Positions 8,174 through 15,924 of a stretch of 64,000 bases of DNA are shown piece by piece. Numbering within the stretch: position 1 is the first letter of the stretch; every line of letters starts with the position of its first letter. Both the position numbers and the translations under genes were made by a program. The DNA lies in the NCBI RefSeq assembly GCF_012927275.1, contig NZ_JABBGG010000007.1, positions 124,001 through 188,000 of the forward strand. The letters are read 5' to 3'. Origin of the DNA: Massilia polaris (GTDB taxonomy: Bacteria > Pseudomonadota > Gammaproteobacteria > Burkholderiales > Burkholderiaceae_D). Under the pieces are notes generated by a model. It searched no databases. It had not been told where the DNA came from and saw only the letters and a list, made by a program, of their open reading frames with translations.

Positions 8174-9168
8174 AAATTCTCGTTACAGGCGGCATGGGCT
8201 ACATCGGTTCCCATACCTTCGTCGAACTGCTCAAGGCCGGCCATGAAGTGGTCGTGTACGACAACCTCTCCAACAGCACCACCGCCGTCGGCGACCGGGT
8301 CGCCCGGATCACCGGCAAGAAGATGGCCTTCATCGAAGGCGACATCCGCGACCGCGCGGCGATGGAGGCGGCGTTCGCAGCCAGTCCGATCGACGCGGTG
8401 ATCCACTTCGCCGGCCTGAAGGCGGTCGGCGAATCGGTGGCGCAGCCGCTGCGCTACTACGACAACAATGTCTACGGCAGCCTGGTGCTGTTCGAGTCGA
8501 TGGCCAAATTCGGCGTGAAGATGGTGGTGTTCTCGTCGTCGGCCACCGTGTATGGCGACCCTGCCAGCGTGCCGATCGTCGAAGACTTTCCGCTGCACGC
8601 CACCAATCCTTACGGCCGCAGCAAGCTGATGATCGAAGAGATGCTGCGCGACCTGGCGCTGTCCGACCCGAGCTGGCGCATCGCGCTGCTGCGCTATTTC
8701 AACCCGGTCGGCGCGCATGAAAGCGGGCTGATCGGTGAAGAGCCGAACGGCATCCCGAACAACCTGCTGCCTTACATCGCCCAGGTCGCCGACGGCCGCC
8801 GCGAATTCCTGTCGGTCTACGGCGGCGATTATCCGACCCCTGACGGCACCGGCATGCGCGACTACATCCACGTTGTCGATCTGGCCATTGGCCATGTAAA
8901 AACGCTCAACAAGCTGGCGACAGGTCCTGGCGTTGTTACGTACAATTTGGGGACTGGACGCGGCAACACCGTGCTGGAAATGGTACGCGCCTTCGAACAG
9001 GCTTGCGGCAAGCCGATTCCGTACAAAATCGTTGACCGACGCCCTGGCGACATCGCCAAATGCTATGCCGATCCGGTTCGCGCGCAAACCGAGCTCGGGT
9101 GGAAGGCCGAACGCGATGTCGCACAAATGTGCGCCGATGCATGGCGATATCAGTCAACGCCGAAGTAA
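8170..9168 (+). CDS. galE: UDP-glucose 4-epimerase
   Basis: Interconverts UDP-glucose and UDP-galactose (NAD-dependent, cytoplasmic). The 332 residues have the Rossmann start (TGGMGYIGSHTFVELL), YDNLSNS, SSSATVYG, catalytic YGRSKLMIE (YxxxK) and LRYFNPVGAHESG, all typical of GalE. AAGGACACAGC before ATG 8170 is the ribosome site. It is followed 16 bases later by a nucleotidyltransferase gene. It appears intact although a deletion junction lies just upstream. Confidence 0.95.
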   Translation: MKILVTGGMGYIGSHTFVELLKAGHEVVVYDNLSNSTTAVGDRVARITGKKMAFIEGDIRDRAAMEAAFAASPIDAVIHFAGLKAVGESVAQPLRYYDNNVYGSLVLFESMAKFGVKMVVFSSSATVYGDPASVPIVEDFPLHATNPYGRSKLMIEEMLRDLALSDPSWRIALLRYFNPVGAHESGLIGEEPNGIPNNLLPYIAQVADGRREFLSVYGGDYPTPDGTGMRDYIHVVDLAIGHVKTLNKLATGPGVVTYNLGTGRGNTVLEMVRAFEQACGKPIPYKIVDRRPGDIAKCYADPVRAQTELGWKAERDVAQMCADAWRYQSTPK

Positions 9169-9184
9169 CAACGAGGATGCACCG

Positions 9185-10330
9185 ATGAAAGCGATGATTC
9201 TGGCTGCGGGCAAGGGAACACGCGTACGTCCGCTTACTTACGATCTGCCGAAACCTATGATTCCGCTGCTGGGCAAGCCGGTCATGGCTTACCTGGTCGA
9301 ACACCTCGCCAAGCACGGCGTCACTGAAATCATGGTCAACGTCAGCTACCTGCACGACAAGATCGAGGAATACTTCGGCGAAGGGCACCAGTTCGGCGTC
9401 CAAATCGGCTACTCGTTCGAAGGCTATACCAACGATAAAGGCGAAGTCGTGCCGCAGCCGATCGGATCGGCCGGCGGCATGAAGAAGATCCAGGAGTTCG
9501 GCGGCTTCTTCGATGAAACCACGATCGTCCTGTGCGGCGACGCGCTGATCGACCTCGACCTCAAGTCGGCGCTGTTCGAACACCGCCGCCAGGGTGCGCT
9601 GGCGTCCGTCATCACGCGCGAAGTCCCGCGCGACAAGGTTTCCAGCTACGGCGTGGTGGTCACCGACAAGGAAGGGCGCATCACCCAGTTCCAGGAAAAG
9701 CCGTCCAGGGAGCAGGCGCTGTCGAACTTCATCAGCACCGGCATCTACATCTTCGAACCCGAAGTCATCGACCTGATTCCGTCGGGCCGGCCGGTCGACA
9801 TCGGCTCAGAGCTGTTCCCGCTGATGGCCGAACGCGGCCTGCCGTTCTACGCGCAGAAGCGTCCGTTCAACTGGCTCGACATCGGCAGCGTGACCGATTA
9901 CTGGGAAGTGCTGCAGGACGTGCTGAAGGGCGAAGTGGCCCACATGGTCGTGCCCGGCATCCAGGTCAAGGATGGCGTCTGGGTAGGGCTGAACACCAGC
10001 ATCGACTGGAACGGCACCGTGATCAAGGGGCCGGTCTACATCGGCTCGGGCTGCCTGATCGAATCGGGCGTGACCATCATCGGCCCTTCCTGGATCGGGC
10101 ATGGCAGCCACATCTGCGAAGGCGCGGAAATCGTGCGCAGCGTCTTGTTTGAATATACAAGGGTGTTGCACGATGTAACTCTGCATGAAATGATAGTATT
10201 TAAGGATTATAGTGTCGACCGCCAAGGCGAGATGAAGCACAGTACCGAATACTCGTCCGAAGAGTGGGTGAATGCGCGCGACCGGCGCCAGCATCGCCGC
10301 ACCGAGGGCGACATGATTTACGCAAAATAA
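9185..10330 (+). CDS. Sugar-nucleotide pyrophosphorylase with left-handed beta-helix (GDP-mannose-pyrophosphorylase-like)
   Basis: The 381-residue protein begins MKAMILAAGKGTRVRPLT, the nucleotidyltransferase signature, followed by KPMIPLLGKP. It has a GT-A-like domain to about residue 240 and a C-terminal hexapeptide-repeat region (GPVYIGSGCLIESGVTI). This architecture is that of eukaryotic-type GDP-mannose pyrophosphorylases and related NDP-sugar synthases. ATG 9185 follows AACGAGGATGCACCG; the longer frame upstream overlaps galE and is not used. The exact sugar (mannose-1-P or glucose-1-P) cannot be read from sequence; context with gmd/fcl favours mannose. Confidence 0.85.
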   Translation: MKAMILAAGKGTRVRPLTYDLPKPMIPLLGKPVMAYLVEHLAKHGVTEIMVNVSYLHDKIEEYFGEGHQFGVQIGYSFEGYTNDKGEVVPQPIGSAGGMKKIQEFGGFFDETTIVLCGDALIDLDLKSALFEHRRQGALASVITREVPRDKVSSYGVVVTDKEGRITQFQEKPSREQALSNFISTGIYIFEPEVIDLIPSGRPVDIGSELFPLMAERGLPFYAQKRPFNWLDIGSVTDYWEVLQDVLKGEVAHMVVPGIQVKDGVWVGLNTSIDWNGTVIKGPVYIGSGCLIESGVTIIGPSWIGHGSHICEGAEIVRSVLFEYTRVLHDVTLHEMIVFKDYSVDRQGEMKHSTEYSSEEWVNARDRRQHRRTEGDMIYAK

Positions 10331-10343
10331 GATAAGGAAGCCC

Positions 10344-11759
10344 ATGAAAATTTATCCAGTCATCCTCTCCGGCGGCGCCGGCACCCGTTTGTGGCCGTTG
10401 TCGCGCGCAGTGCTGCCAAAGCAGCTGCTGCCACTGGTAACGGACCGCACGATGCTGCAAGAGACAGCACTGCGGGTCGGGGACTGGCCTGAACTGATGG
10501 CGCCGCTGGTTGTCTGCGGCAACGACCATCGCTTCATGGTGGCAGAACAGATGCGCGAAATCGGCGTCACGCCGCTTGGGATCCTGCTGGAACCGGCGGG
10601 CCGCAACACCGCGCCGGCAGTCGCTGCCGCCGCCAATTACCTGATGGCAATCGATCCCGACGCGGTCATGCTGGTGCTGCCGGCCGACCACGTCATCAAG
10701 GACAAGAAAGCCTTCGCCAGCGCGGTTGCCCGCGCCGCCAGCACGGTGCGCGATGGCGCGCTGGCCACCTTCGGCATCGTGCCGACGGCGCCGGAAACCG
10801 GCTACGGCTACATTTGCCGCGGCAGCGCCACCGGCGTTGAGGACTGCTACAAGGTCGACCGCTTTGTCGAAAAGCCGGACAGCGCCACCGCCGAAGGCTT
10901 CGTCGCCGATGGCGGCTACTACTGGAACAGCGGCATGTTCCTGTTCCGCGCCCAGACCTACCTGCGCGAACTGGAACAGTTCAAGCCGGACATCGCCGCC
11001 GCCGCCGAAGCGGCGGTGCGCCTCGGCTACCGCGACCTCGATTTCTGCCGCCTGGACGAAGCCGCGTTTTCCGGCAGCCCGTCCGATTCGATCGACTATG
11101 CGGTGATGGAACGCACCTCGCATGCGGTCGTGGTGCCGGCCGATATCGGCTGGAGCGACGTCGGCTCATGGTCCGCGCTGTGGGAAGTCCAGGAAGGCGA
11201 CGCCGACGGCAACGTGCAGCGCGGCGACGTCTACCTCGACGGCGTGTCCAACTCGCTGGTGCGCGCCGAAAGCCGCATTGTCGCCGTGGTCGGCGTGTCC
11301 GACCTGGTCGTGGTCGAGACGCCGGATGCGGTACTGGTCGCGCACAAGAGCCAGGTCCAGCGCGTCAAGCAGATCGTCGAGCACCTGAAGTCGAAGGAAC
11401 GCACCGAACACCTGCACCACACCAAGGTCTACCGTCCGTGGGGCTATTACGAAGGCATCGACGCGGGCGACCGCTTCCAGGTCAAGCGCATTTGCGTCAA
11501 GCCGGGCGAAAAACTGTCGCTGCAGATGCACCACCACCGTGCCGAGCACTGGGTGGTCGTCAGCGGCACCGCGCGCGTTACCTGTGGCGAAAAGGTCAGC
11601 CTGCTGGCCGAGAACGAGTCGACCTACATCCCGATCGGCATGAACCACCGCCTGGAAAACCCAGGCAAGGTGCCGCTCCACATCATCGAGGTCCAGTCGG
11701 GCAGCTATCTCGGCGAGGACGATATCGTGCGCTTCGAGGACATTTACAAACGCGCATAA
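10344..11759 (+). CDS. manC: Mannose-1-phosphate guanylyltransferase / mannose-6-phosphate isomerase (bifunctional)
   Basis: This is the AlgA/ManC/XanB-type enzyme that makes GDP-mannose, the precursor for gmd-fcl. The N-terminal guanylyltransferase domain has YPVILSGGAGTRLWPLSR and FVEKPD. The C-terminal cupin isomerase domain has RPWGYYEGID, KPGEKLSLQMHHHRAEHW and a metal-binding His cluster. Length 471 residues is normal. GATAAGGAAGCCC supplies the ribosome site. A strong terminator 10 bases after the stop makes this the last gene of the sugar-nucleotide operon. Two GDP-mannose-type enzymes in a row suggest redundancy or different substrates. Confidence 0.93.
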   Translation: MKIYPVILSGGAGTRLWPLSRAVLPKQLLPLVTDRTMLQETALRVGDWPELMAPLVVCGNDHRFMVAEQMREIGVTPLGILLEPAGRNTAPAVAAAANYLMAIDPDAVMLVLPADHVIKDKKAFASAVARAASTVRDGALATFGIVPTAPETGYGYICRGSATGVEDCYKVDRFVEKPDSATAEGFVADGGYYWNSGMFLFRAQTYLRELEQFKPDIAAAAEAAVRLGYRDLDFCRLDEAAFSGSPSDSIDYAVMERTSHAVVVPADIGWSDVGSWSALWEVQEGDADGNVQRGDVYLDGVSNSLVRAESRIVAVVGVSDLVVVETPDAVLVAHKSQVQRVKQIVEHLKSKERTEHLHHTKVYRPWGYYEGIDAGDRFQVKRICVKPGEKLSLQMHHHRAEHWVVVSGTARVTCGEKVSLLAENESTYIPIGMNHRLENPGKVPLHIIEVQSGSYLGEDDIVRFEDIYKRA

Positions 11760-11769
11760 GCGGCAACAT

Positions 11770-11793
11770 GGAGGCTCCGGCCTCCTTTTTTTT
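11770..11793 (+). terminator. Intrinsic terminator after manC
   Basis: GGAGGC (11770-11775), loop TCCG, GCCTCC (11780-11785), followed by eight T. It ends the EPS sugar-nucleotide transcript and separates it from the PEP-CTERM gene. Confidence 0.85.
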
Positions 11794-11897
11794 GCCTGGG
11801 AATTTGAGCTGCGCGCAGCGGGTGCGTGAGCGCACAAACCTTCCAGGCCACTGTGTTAGGTTTCAATGATCACGCATCTTTTTAAAAGGATGATGAC

Positions 11898-12608
11898 ATG
11901 AAGAACCTGAAAATCGCGGCAGCCGCCTTGCTGCCGGCCTGGATCGTGCCCGCGCAGGCCGGCGCGATCCGCGGCGGCAGCGCGCTGCTCGACACCGGCG
12001 GCCACGCCCAGCTCGAACGCTGGCTGGGGCAGGGGACCTTCGACCTGTCCAAGGTGTACACGCGCAAGGACGGCGACAGCTCGGTTAATTTTCACGCCGC
12101 CGCCGACGGACGCGGTCCGACCTTCACCCTGGCACAGGTGACCAACGACACCGGCCGGAGCTTTCTTGTCGGCGGTTTCAATCCGCAGCACTGGTCGTCC
12201 ACCGACGGCTGGCACAACACCCCGTTCGATTCGCGCCGCACCGGCTTCATCTTCAACATGACCGAGCCGGCGCTGTACCGGCAGCTGCCGTCAGGCTATG
12301 TGCTGCCCAGCCAGGGTGAACACCAGACCTTCAATGGCGCCGGCTTCGGTCCGACTTTCGGCACCGGCCACGACCTGTTCGTGAACACCTCGCTGGGGGT
12401 GGCGTTCTCGTGGCAGGTCACCTACGGCAAGCCGCTCGATTCCGGCCTGTCGATCATCGACCGCTCGCTCGGCGGCCAGTTCGTGCAGGTGGATGCCCTG
12501 GAAGTGTTCACGCTGTCGCCGATTCCCGAGCCTGCCACCTGGGCAATGCTGCTGGGCGGGCTCGCGCTGCTGGGTGGCGCGGCGCGCCGCGGCAGGTTCA
12601 TACATTAA
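11898..12608 (+). CDS. Secreted PEP-CTERM protein with TLDc-like domain
   Basis: The 236-residue exported protein starts with a signal peptide (MKNLKIAAAALLPAWIVPAQA). It ends in a PEP-CTERM sorting tag: IPEPATWAMLLGG, a hydrophobic helix, then Arg-rich AARRGR. Exosortase cuts such tags and attaches the protein to the envelope or EPS. The middle (about 45-200) resembles a TLDc domain: LSKVYTRKDGDSSVNFHAAADGRGPT, FLVGGFNP, GFIFNMT, GPTFGTGHDLFV and a C-terminal VDALEVFTL. Function is unknown. AAAAGGATGATGAC precedes ATG 11898. No exosortase gene is in the window; it may lie upstream near the CAAX-like gene. Confidence 0.85.
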   Translation: MKNLKIAAAALLPAWIVPAQAGAIRGGSALLDTGGHAQLERWLGQGTFDLSKVYTRKDGDSSVNFHAAADGRGPTFTLAQVTNDTGRSFLVGGFNPQHWSSTDGWHNTPFDSRRTGFIFNMTEPALYRQLPSGYVLPSQGEHQTFNGAGFGPTFGTGHDLFVNTSLGVAFSWQVTYGKPLDSGLSIIDRSLGGQFVQVDALEVFTLSPIPEPATWAMLLGGLALLGGAARRGRFIH

Positions 12609-12610
12609 GT

Positions 12611-13987
12611 ATGAACAGCACGACCCTGCTGGCACGCCACCTCATGCGGCGCAACCTGCTGTCGCGCCGGCGCGCGGCGGGGTTGCTGGCGCGCGAACGC
12701 CTGTCGCCCGACGGCCTTCGCGACCGCCAGCAAGCGCTGCTGCGCGCGACGCTGGACGCCGCGCGGCGCAAGCTTCCGTACTACGCAAGCGCGCCTGAAG
12801 CGCCTGCCGGCGTCGACATGCATGCATGGCTGGGCGAACATTTCCGCGTGGTGTCCAAGCCTGACCTGCTGGCGCGCCGCACCGAGCTGTATCCCGCAGG
12901 TGGCAGGCGCCGCCCGTGGTGGCCACTTGGCAAAACCAGCGGCACCACTGGCGCCCCGCTTGAAGTGTTCCGCAGCATCGCGTCGGTGGCGTGGGAGGAA
13001 GCCTTCAACATGCAGGCGTGGTCCTGGGCGGGTTTCCGCGGCGGCCAGGTGCAGGCCGTGTTGCGCGGCGATGACGTAGCCGCTGTCGCGCAATCGCGGC
13101 CGCCGTTCTGGTACTGGGACCGCTTCGGGCGCCAGCTGTTCATGTCGACGCGCCACCTGTTGGCCGCCAACGCCGCGCCGATGCTCGACGCCCTCAAGGC
13201 CGCGCGCCCGGCCATGCTGCGCGCCTATCCATCCTCCTGCGCCGAGCTGGCCCGCCTCGCGGACAGCATTGGATACGAGCTCAGGCTGGCGGCGGTAGTG
13301 ACCGGCTCCGAACCGCTGTATCCGGTGCAACGCGAGCTGGTCGAACGTGTGTTCGGCTGCAAGGTGTTCGATTTCTACGGCATGGCGGAGCGGGTCGCCT
13401 ACGCGGTCCAGTGCGAGCACGGGCACTACCACATTAATCCGGAATATTCGGTGGTCGAGATTCTCGACGACCGCAGCAAGCCGACCGATGATTTCGGCTG
13501 CATCGTGGGCACCACGCTGCACAACCATGCGATGCCGCTGGTGCGCTACCGCATCGCTGACCGCGCGCGCTGGATTCCCGGTCCATGCGCATGCGGGCGC
13601 GGCTATCCGCGCATCGAACTGTCGTCGGGGAAGGTAGAAGACCAGCTGTTCGACCGCGAAGGCGCGCCTGTCAGCGCGAGCATCATTACTTTCGCATTCA
13701 AGGGACTATCCAACATCCGCAAATCGCAGGTGGCCCAGATCGGGCCGGGCCAGTGGGAAGTGCGGCTGGTACCGGAAGCCGGCTACAGCGAAGCGGACGG
13801 CGGAGCGCTGCTGGCCAACTTCAGCAAGTACATCAGCAACAAGCTCGATGTGCGCCTGCGCATCGTCGACGACATCCCGCTGCTGCCAAGCGGGAAATAC
13901 AAATGGGTGGCGCAGGAATGGCAAGAAGCCTGTTGGAAGAGTGACGCGTGGCCTACCCAGGGCCGCTTCATCGGCGCGCCCCTTTAA
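12611..13987 (+). CDS. Phenylacetate-CoA ligase-like (CapK/PaaK family) adenylate-forming enzyme
   Basis: The 458-residue adenylate-forming protein has the AMP-binding P-loop-like TSGTTGAPLEVFRS (about 105-118), AYPSSCAELARL, DFYGMAERVAYAV and the C-terminal RYRIADRARW region. The family includes CapK-like proteins of capsule and EPS loci and PaaK. A zinc-ribbon-like CACGRG is present. ATG 12611 is 3 bases after the PEP-CTERM gene stop, so the two are probably co-transcribed. The acyl or aryl substrate cannot be predicted; a role in decorating the polysaccharide is an inference. Confidence 0.8.
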   Translation: MNSTTLLARHLMRRNLLSRRRAAGLLARERLSPDGLRDRQQALLRATLDAARRKLPYYASAPEAPAGVDMHAWLGEHFRVVSKPDLLARRTELYPAGGRRRPWWPLGKTSGTTGAPLEVFRSIASVAWEEAFNMQAWSWAGFRGGQVQAVLRGDDVAAVAQSRPPFWYWDRFGRQLFMSTRHLLAANAAPMLDALKAARPAMLRAYPSSCAELARLADSIGYELRLAAVVTGSEPLYPVQRELVERVFGCKVFDFYGMAERVAYAVQCEHGHYHINPEYSVVEILDDRSKPTDDFGCIVGTTLHNHAMPLVRYRIADRARWIPGPCACGRGYPRIELSSGKVEDQLFDREGAPVSASIITFAFKGLSNIRKSQVAQIGPGQWEVRLVPEAGYSEADGGALLANFSKYISNKLDVRLRIVDDIPLLPSGKYKWVAQEWQEACWKSDAWPTQGRFIGAPL

Positions 13988-14011
13988 CCACAACAGGTCG
14001 GCGGAAGAATA

Positions 14012-14491
14012 ATGCTGCGACGCCTGTCCCGCGGCTTCACGCTGATCGAACTGCTGGTAAGCCTGGCGATCCTCGGGTTGCTGGCGTCGATGGTCATCCC
14101 GGTGACGCAGGTGAGCGTGCAGCGCAAGCAGGAACAGGAGCTGCGGCGCGCGCTGCGCGACATCCGGCAGGGGCTTGACGCCTACAAGAAGGCGTACGAC
14201 GAGGGCCGCATCGCCAAGACCCTTAACGCGACCGGCTACCCGCGCACGCTGGAGATCCTGGTCGACGGCGTGCCCGACCTGCGCAGCCCGAAGCGCTCGA
14301 AAATATTCTTCCTGCGCCGGATTCCGCGCGACCCGTTCAATCCCGGCCCCGACCTGCCCGATGCCGCGACCTGGGGCAAGCGCAGCTACGCCAGCGAAGC
14401 CCTTGACCCGCGCGAAGGCGATGACGTGTACGACGTCTATTCCACCTCCGAGCGCGTCGGCCTGAACGACGTCCCTTACCGAAAATGGTAG
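14012..14491 (+). CDS. Type II secretion-like pseudopilin (GspG-like) 1
   Basis: The prepilin has a short basic leader MLRRLSRG followed by [21 protein letters not shown]. This is a perfect type IV prepilin cleavage site (G/F) with Glu at +5 and a hydrophobic helix. The C-terminal globular part (to residue 159) has the [11 protein letters not shown] and WGKRSYAS features of GspG-like pseudopilins. The stop overlaps the next frame. Three such genes in a row suggest a pseudopilus, but no ATPase, inner-membrane platform or secretin gene is in the window. Confidence 0.85.
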   Translation: MLRRLSRGFTLIELLVSLAILGLLASMVIPVTQVSVQRKQEQELRRALRDIRQGLDAYKKAYDEGRIAKTLNATGYPRTLEILVDGVPDLRSPKRSKIFFLRRIPRDPFNPGPDLPDAATWGKRSYASEALDPREGDDVYDVYSTSERVGLNDVPYRKW

Positions 14492-14496
14492 TCCTT

Positions 14497-14877
14497 ATGA
14501 TGCGCCGCCTGCGTGCCGGCTTTACCCTGATCGAGCTGCTGGTGGTGCTCGCCATCGTCGCCTTGCTGCTGACGCTGGCGGTGCCGCGCTACCTGCCGCG
14601 CATCGACGGCGCCAGGGAGACCATCCTGGCCGATAACCTGCGCAATACGCGCGAGGTGATCGAGCAGTTCTACTCCGACACCGGACGCTATCCGGATTCG
14701 CTCGACCAATTGGTCGACAAGAAGTACCTGCGCAATGTGCCGGTCGATCCGATCACCGACAGCAGCGCAACCTGGATCGTGGTGGCGCCGGAAGACGGCG
14801 CGAAGGGCGCGGTGTACAGCATCAAGAGCGGGGCGCCGGGCAACGACCGCAGCGGCAAGCCTTACCTCGACTGGTAG
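14497..14877 (+). CDS. Type II secretion-like pseudopilin (GspG-like) 2
   Basis: Second prepilin, about 126 residues from ATG 14497 (14500 is also possible; ATG 14485 lies inside the preceding gene). The leader MMRRLRAG is followed by [21 protein letters not shown] with Glu+5. The mature part has VPRYLPRIDGARETILADNLR, DTGRYPDSLDQLV, NVPVDPITDS and a final GKPYLDW, as in major pseudopilins. The gene starts 5 bases after the first pseudopilin stop and is followed 2 bases later by the third. Confidence 0.88.
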   Translation: MMRRLRAGFTLIELLVVLAIVALLLTLAVPRYLPRIDGARETILADNLRNTREVIEQFYSDTGRYPDSLDQLVDKKYLRNVPVDPITDSSATWIVVAPEDGAKGAVYSIKSGAPGNDRSGKPYLDW

Positions 14878-14879
14878 CG

Positions 14880-15632
14880 ATGGTCCGGGGCGCGCGCTGC
14901 GGCGGCTTTACCTATATCGGCCTGATCGTGCTGCTGGCGATACTCGGGCTGGTCGGCGCGGCCGGCATGAAAACCGGCTCGCTGATGCAGCGCGCGGCGG
15001 CCGAGGAAGAGCTGCTGGAAATCGGCGCCGCGTTCAGCGACGCGCTGCGCAGCTACGCGGCGGCGACGCCGCAGGGACAGCCGCAGCAGCCGCCCAATCT
15101 CGAAGCGCTTCTGAAGGATCCGCGCTTCCCCGGTGTGCGGCGCCACCTTCGCCGGATCTTCGTCGACCCGCTCACCGGCAAAGCCGAGTGGGGCGTCGTG
15201 ACCGCGGGCGACAAGGCCTTCGTCACCGGGATGTACAGCCTGTCGCCAGCGAAGCCGCTCAAGGTCGGCAATTTCGACGCGCGCTTCCTCAATTTCGACA
15301 ACAAGGAACGGATCTCGGACTGGAAGTTTACCGCCGCCGGGCAGGGAGTCGTGATACTCAATGCGACCGGCAGTGCGCCGCCGGTCCCCGCCGGGCCTGG
15401 AGCGCCGCCTGCAAGCGGCGCCGAGCCGCCGGAAGCGCCGCCAGCGCCCGAGGTAGCGCCGGCGGCCGACCCAGCGGCGTCGGCTGCCGAGGAAACACCC
15501 GCTGTGCGCGAACTGCCGGCTGCCGCGGAACCGGAGCCGGAAGAGGTGGTTACGCCGCCCGAGCCGCCGGCGGTCGAAAAGACCGACGAGGATGTAGAAG
15601 ACCCGGCAATGCCGAAGCCGGTTGCGAAATAG
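14880..15632 (+). CDS. Atypical pseudopilin with Pro/Ala/Glu-rich tail
   Basis: The 250-residue prepilin-like protein has leader MVRGARCGG followed by FTYIGLIVLLAILGLVGAAG. The normally conserved Glu at +5 of the mature protein is Gly. A globular region (about 35-165) contains RRIFVDPLTGKAEWGV, as in the GspG-like neighbours. It then has a low-complexity tail of about 80 residues rich in Pro, Ala and Glu (165-250), unusual for a pseudopilin and possibly a periplasmic spacer. GTG 14880 lacks an obvious ribosome site, so coupling to the previous gene is likely. Lack of Glu+5 often marks minor or tip subunits; that role is inferred. Confidence 0.8.
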   Translation: MVRGARCGGFTYIGLIVLLAILGLVGAAGMKTGSLMQRAAAEEELLEIGAAFSDALRSYAAATPQGQPQQPPNLEALLKDPRFPGVRRHLRRIFVDPLTGKAEWGVVTAGDKAFVTGMYSLSPAKPLKVGNFDARFLNFDNKERISDWKFTAAGQGVVILNATGSAPPVPAGPGAPPASGAEPPEAPPAPEVAPAADPAASAAEETPAVRELPAAAEPEPEEVVTPPEPPAVEKTDEDVEDPAMPKPVAK

Positions 15633-15772
15633 CCACAGCTCTTTCCTTAAGTTAACGAAAACGCTGCGTGCAGGGTTGGAATGCCGAGTCGCCGTGCTAC
15701 GATATTGACATGCATTAAACTGCAACAATACAACAATAAAAACAGCCTGAGTAGTTTGGTTGTTTTGCTAAA

Positions 15773-15797
15773 CCCGCCTTATCGGCGGGTTTTTTTT
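15773..15797 (+). terminator. Intrinsic terminator downstream of pseudopilin operon
   Basis: CCCGCC (15773-15778), loop TTATC, GGCGGG (15784-15789), then eight T. It sits about 140 bases after the third pseudopilin stop; the A/T-rich 140 bases between hold no gene that I can support. Confidence 0.85.
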
Positions 15798-15798
15798 C

Positions 15799-15924
15799 GC
15801 CTGTGCCGGCATATTCCTGCGCGGGCACGGCTGCACGATGTGCCAGGACTTCCTGTTCGGCAAACCGATGCGCCTCGAGGAGTTCGAGGCGCAATTCAAG
15901 ATGCTTGCTTGTCGCGGCGCTTGA
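15799..15924 (+). pseudogene. C-terminal remnant of an EAL-domain protein
   Basis: The frame beginning just after the terminator reads GIFLRGHGCTMCQDFLFGK then PMRLEEFEAQFK. This matches the end of cyclic-di-GMP phosphodiesterase (EAL) domains (GC..QG+LF..P....EFE). Nothing upstream in this frame is EAL-like; it opens directly out of the terminator T-run. The last codons overlap the 3' end of murJ on the other strand. It looks like the surviving 3' end of a deleted gene, similar to the other truncations in the window. The match is short, so confidence is moderate. Confidence 0.5.

Noticed and set aside
8933-9184. In-frame extension upstream of the nucleotidyltransferase start
   Set aside because: Overlaps galE in another frame; MKAMILAAGKG at 9185 is the typical start with a ribosome site.
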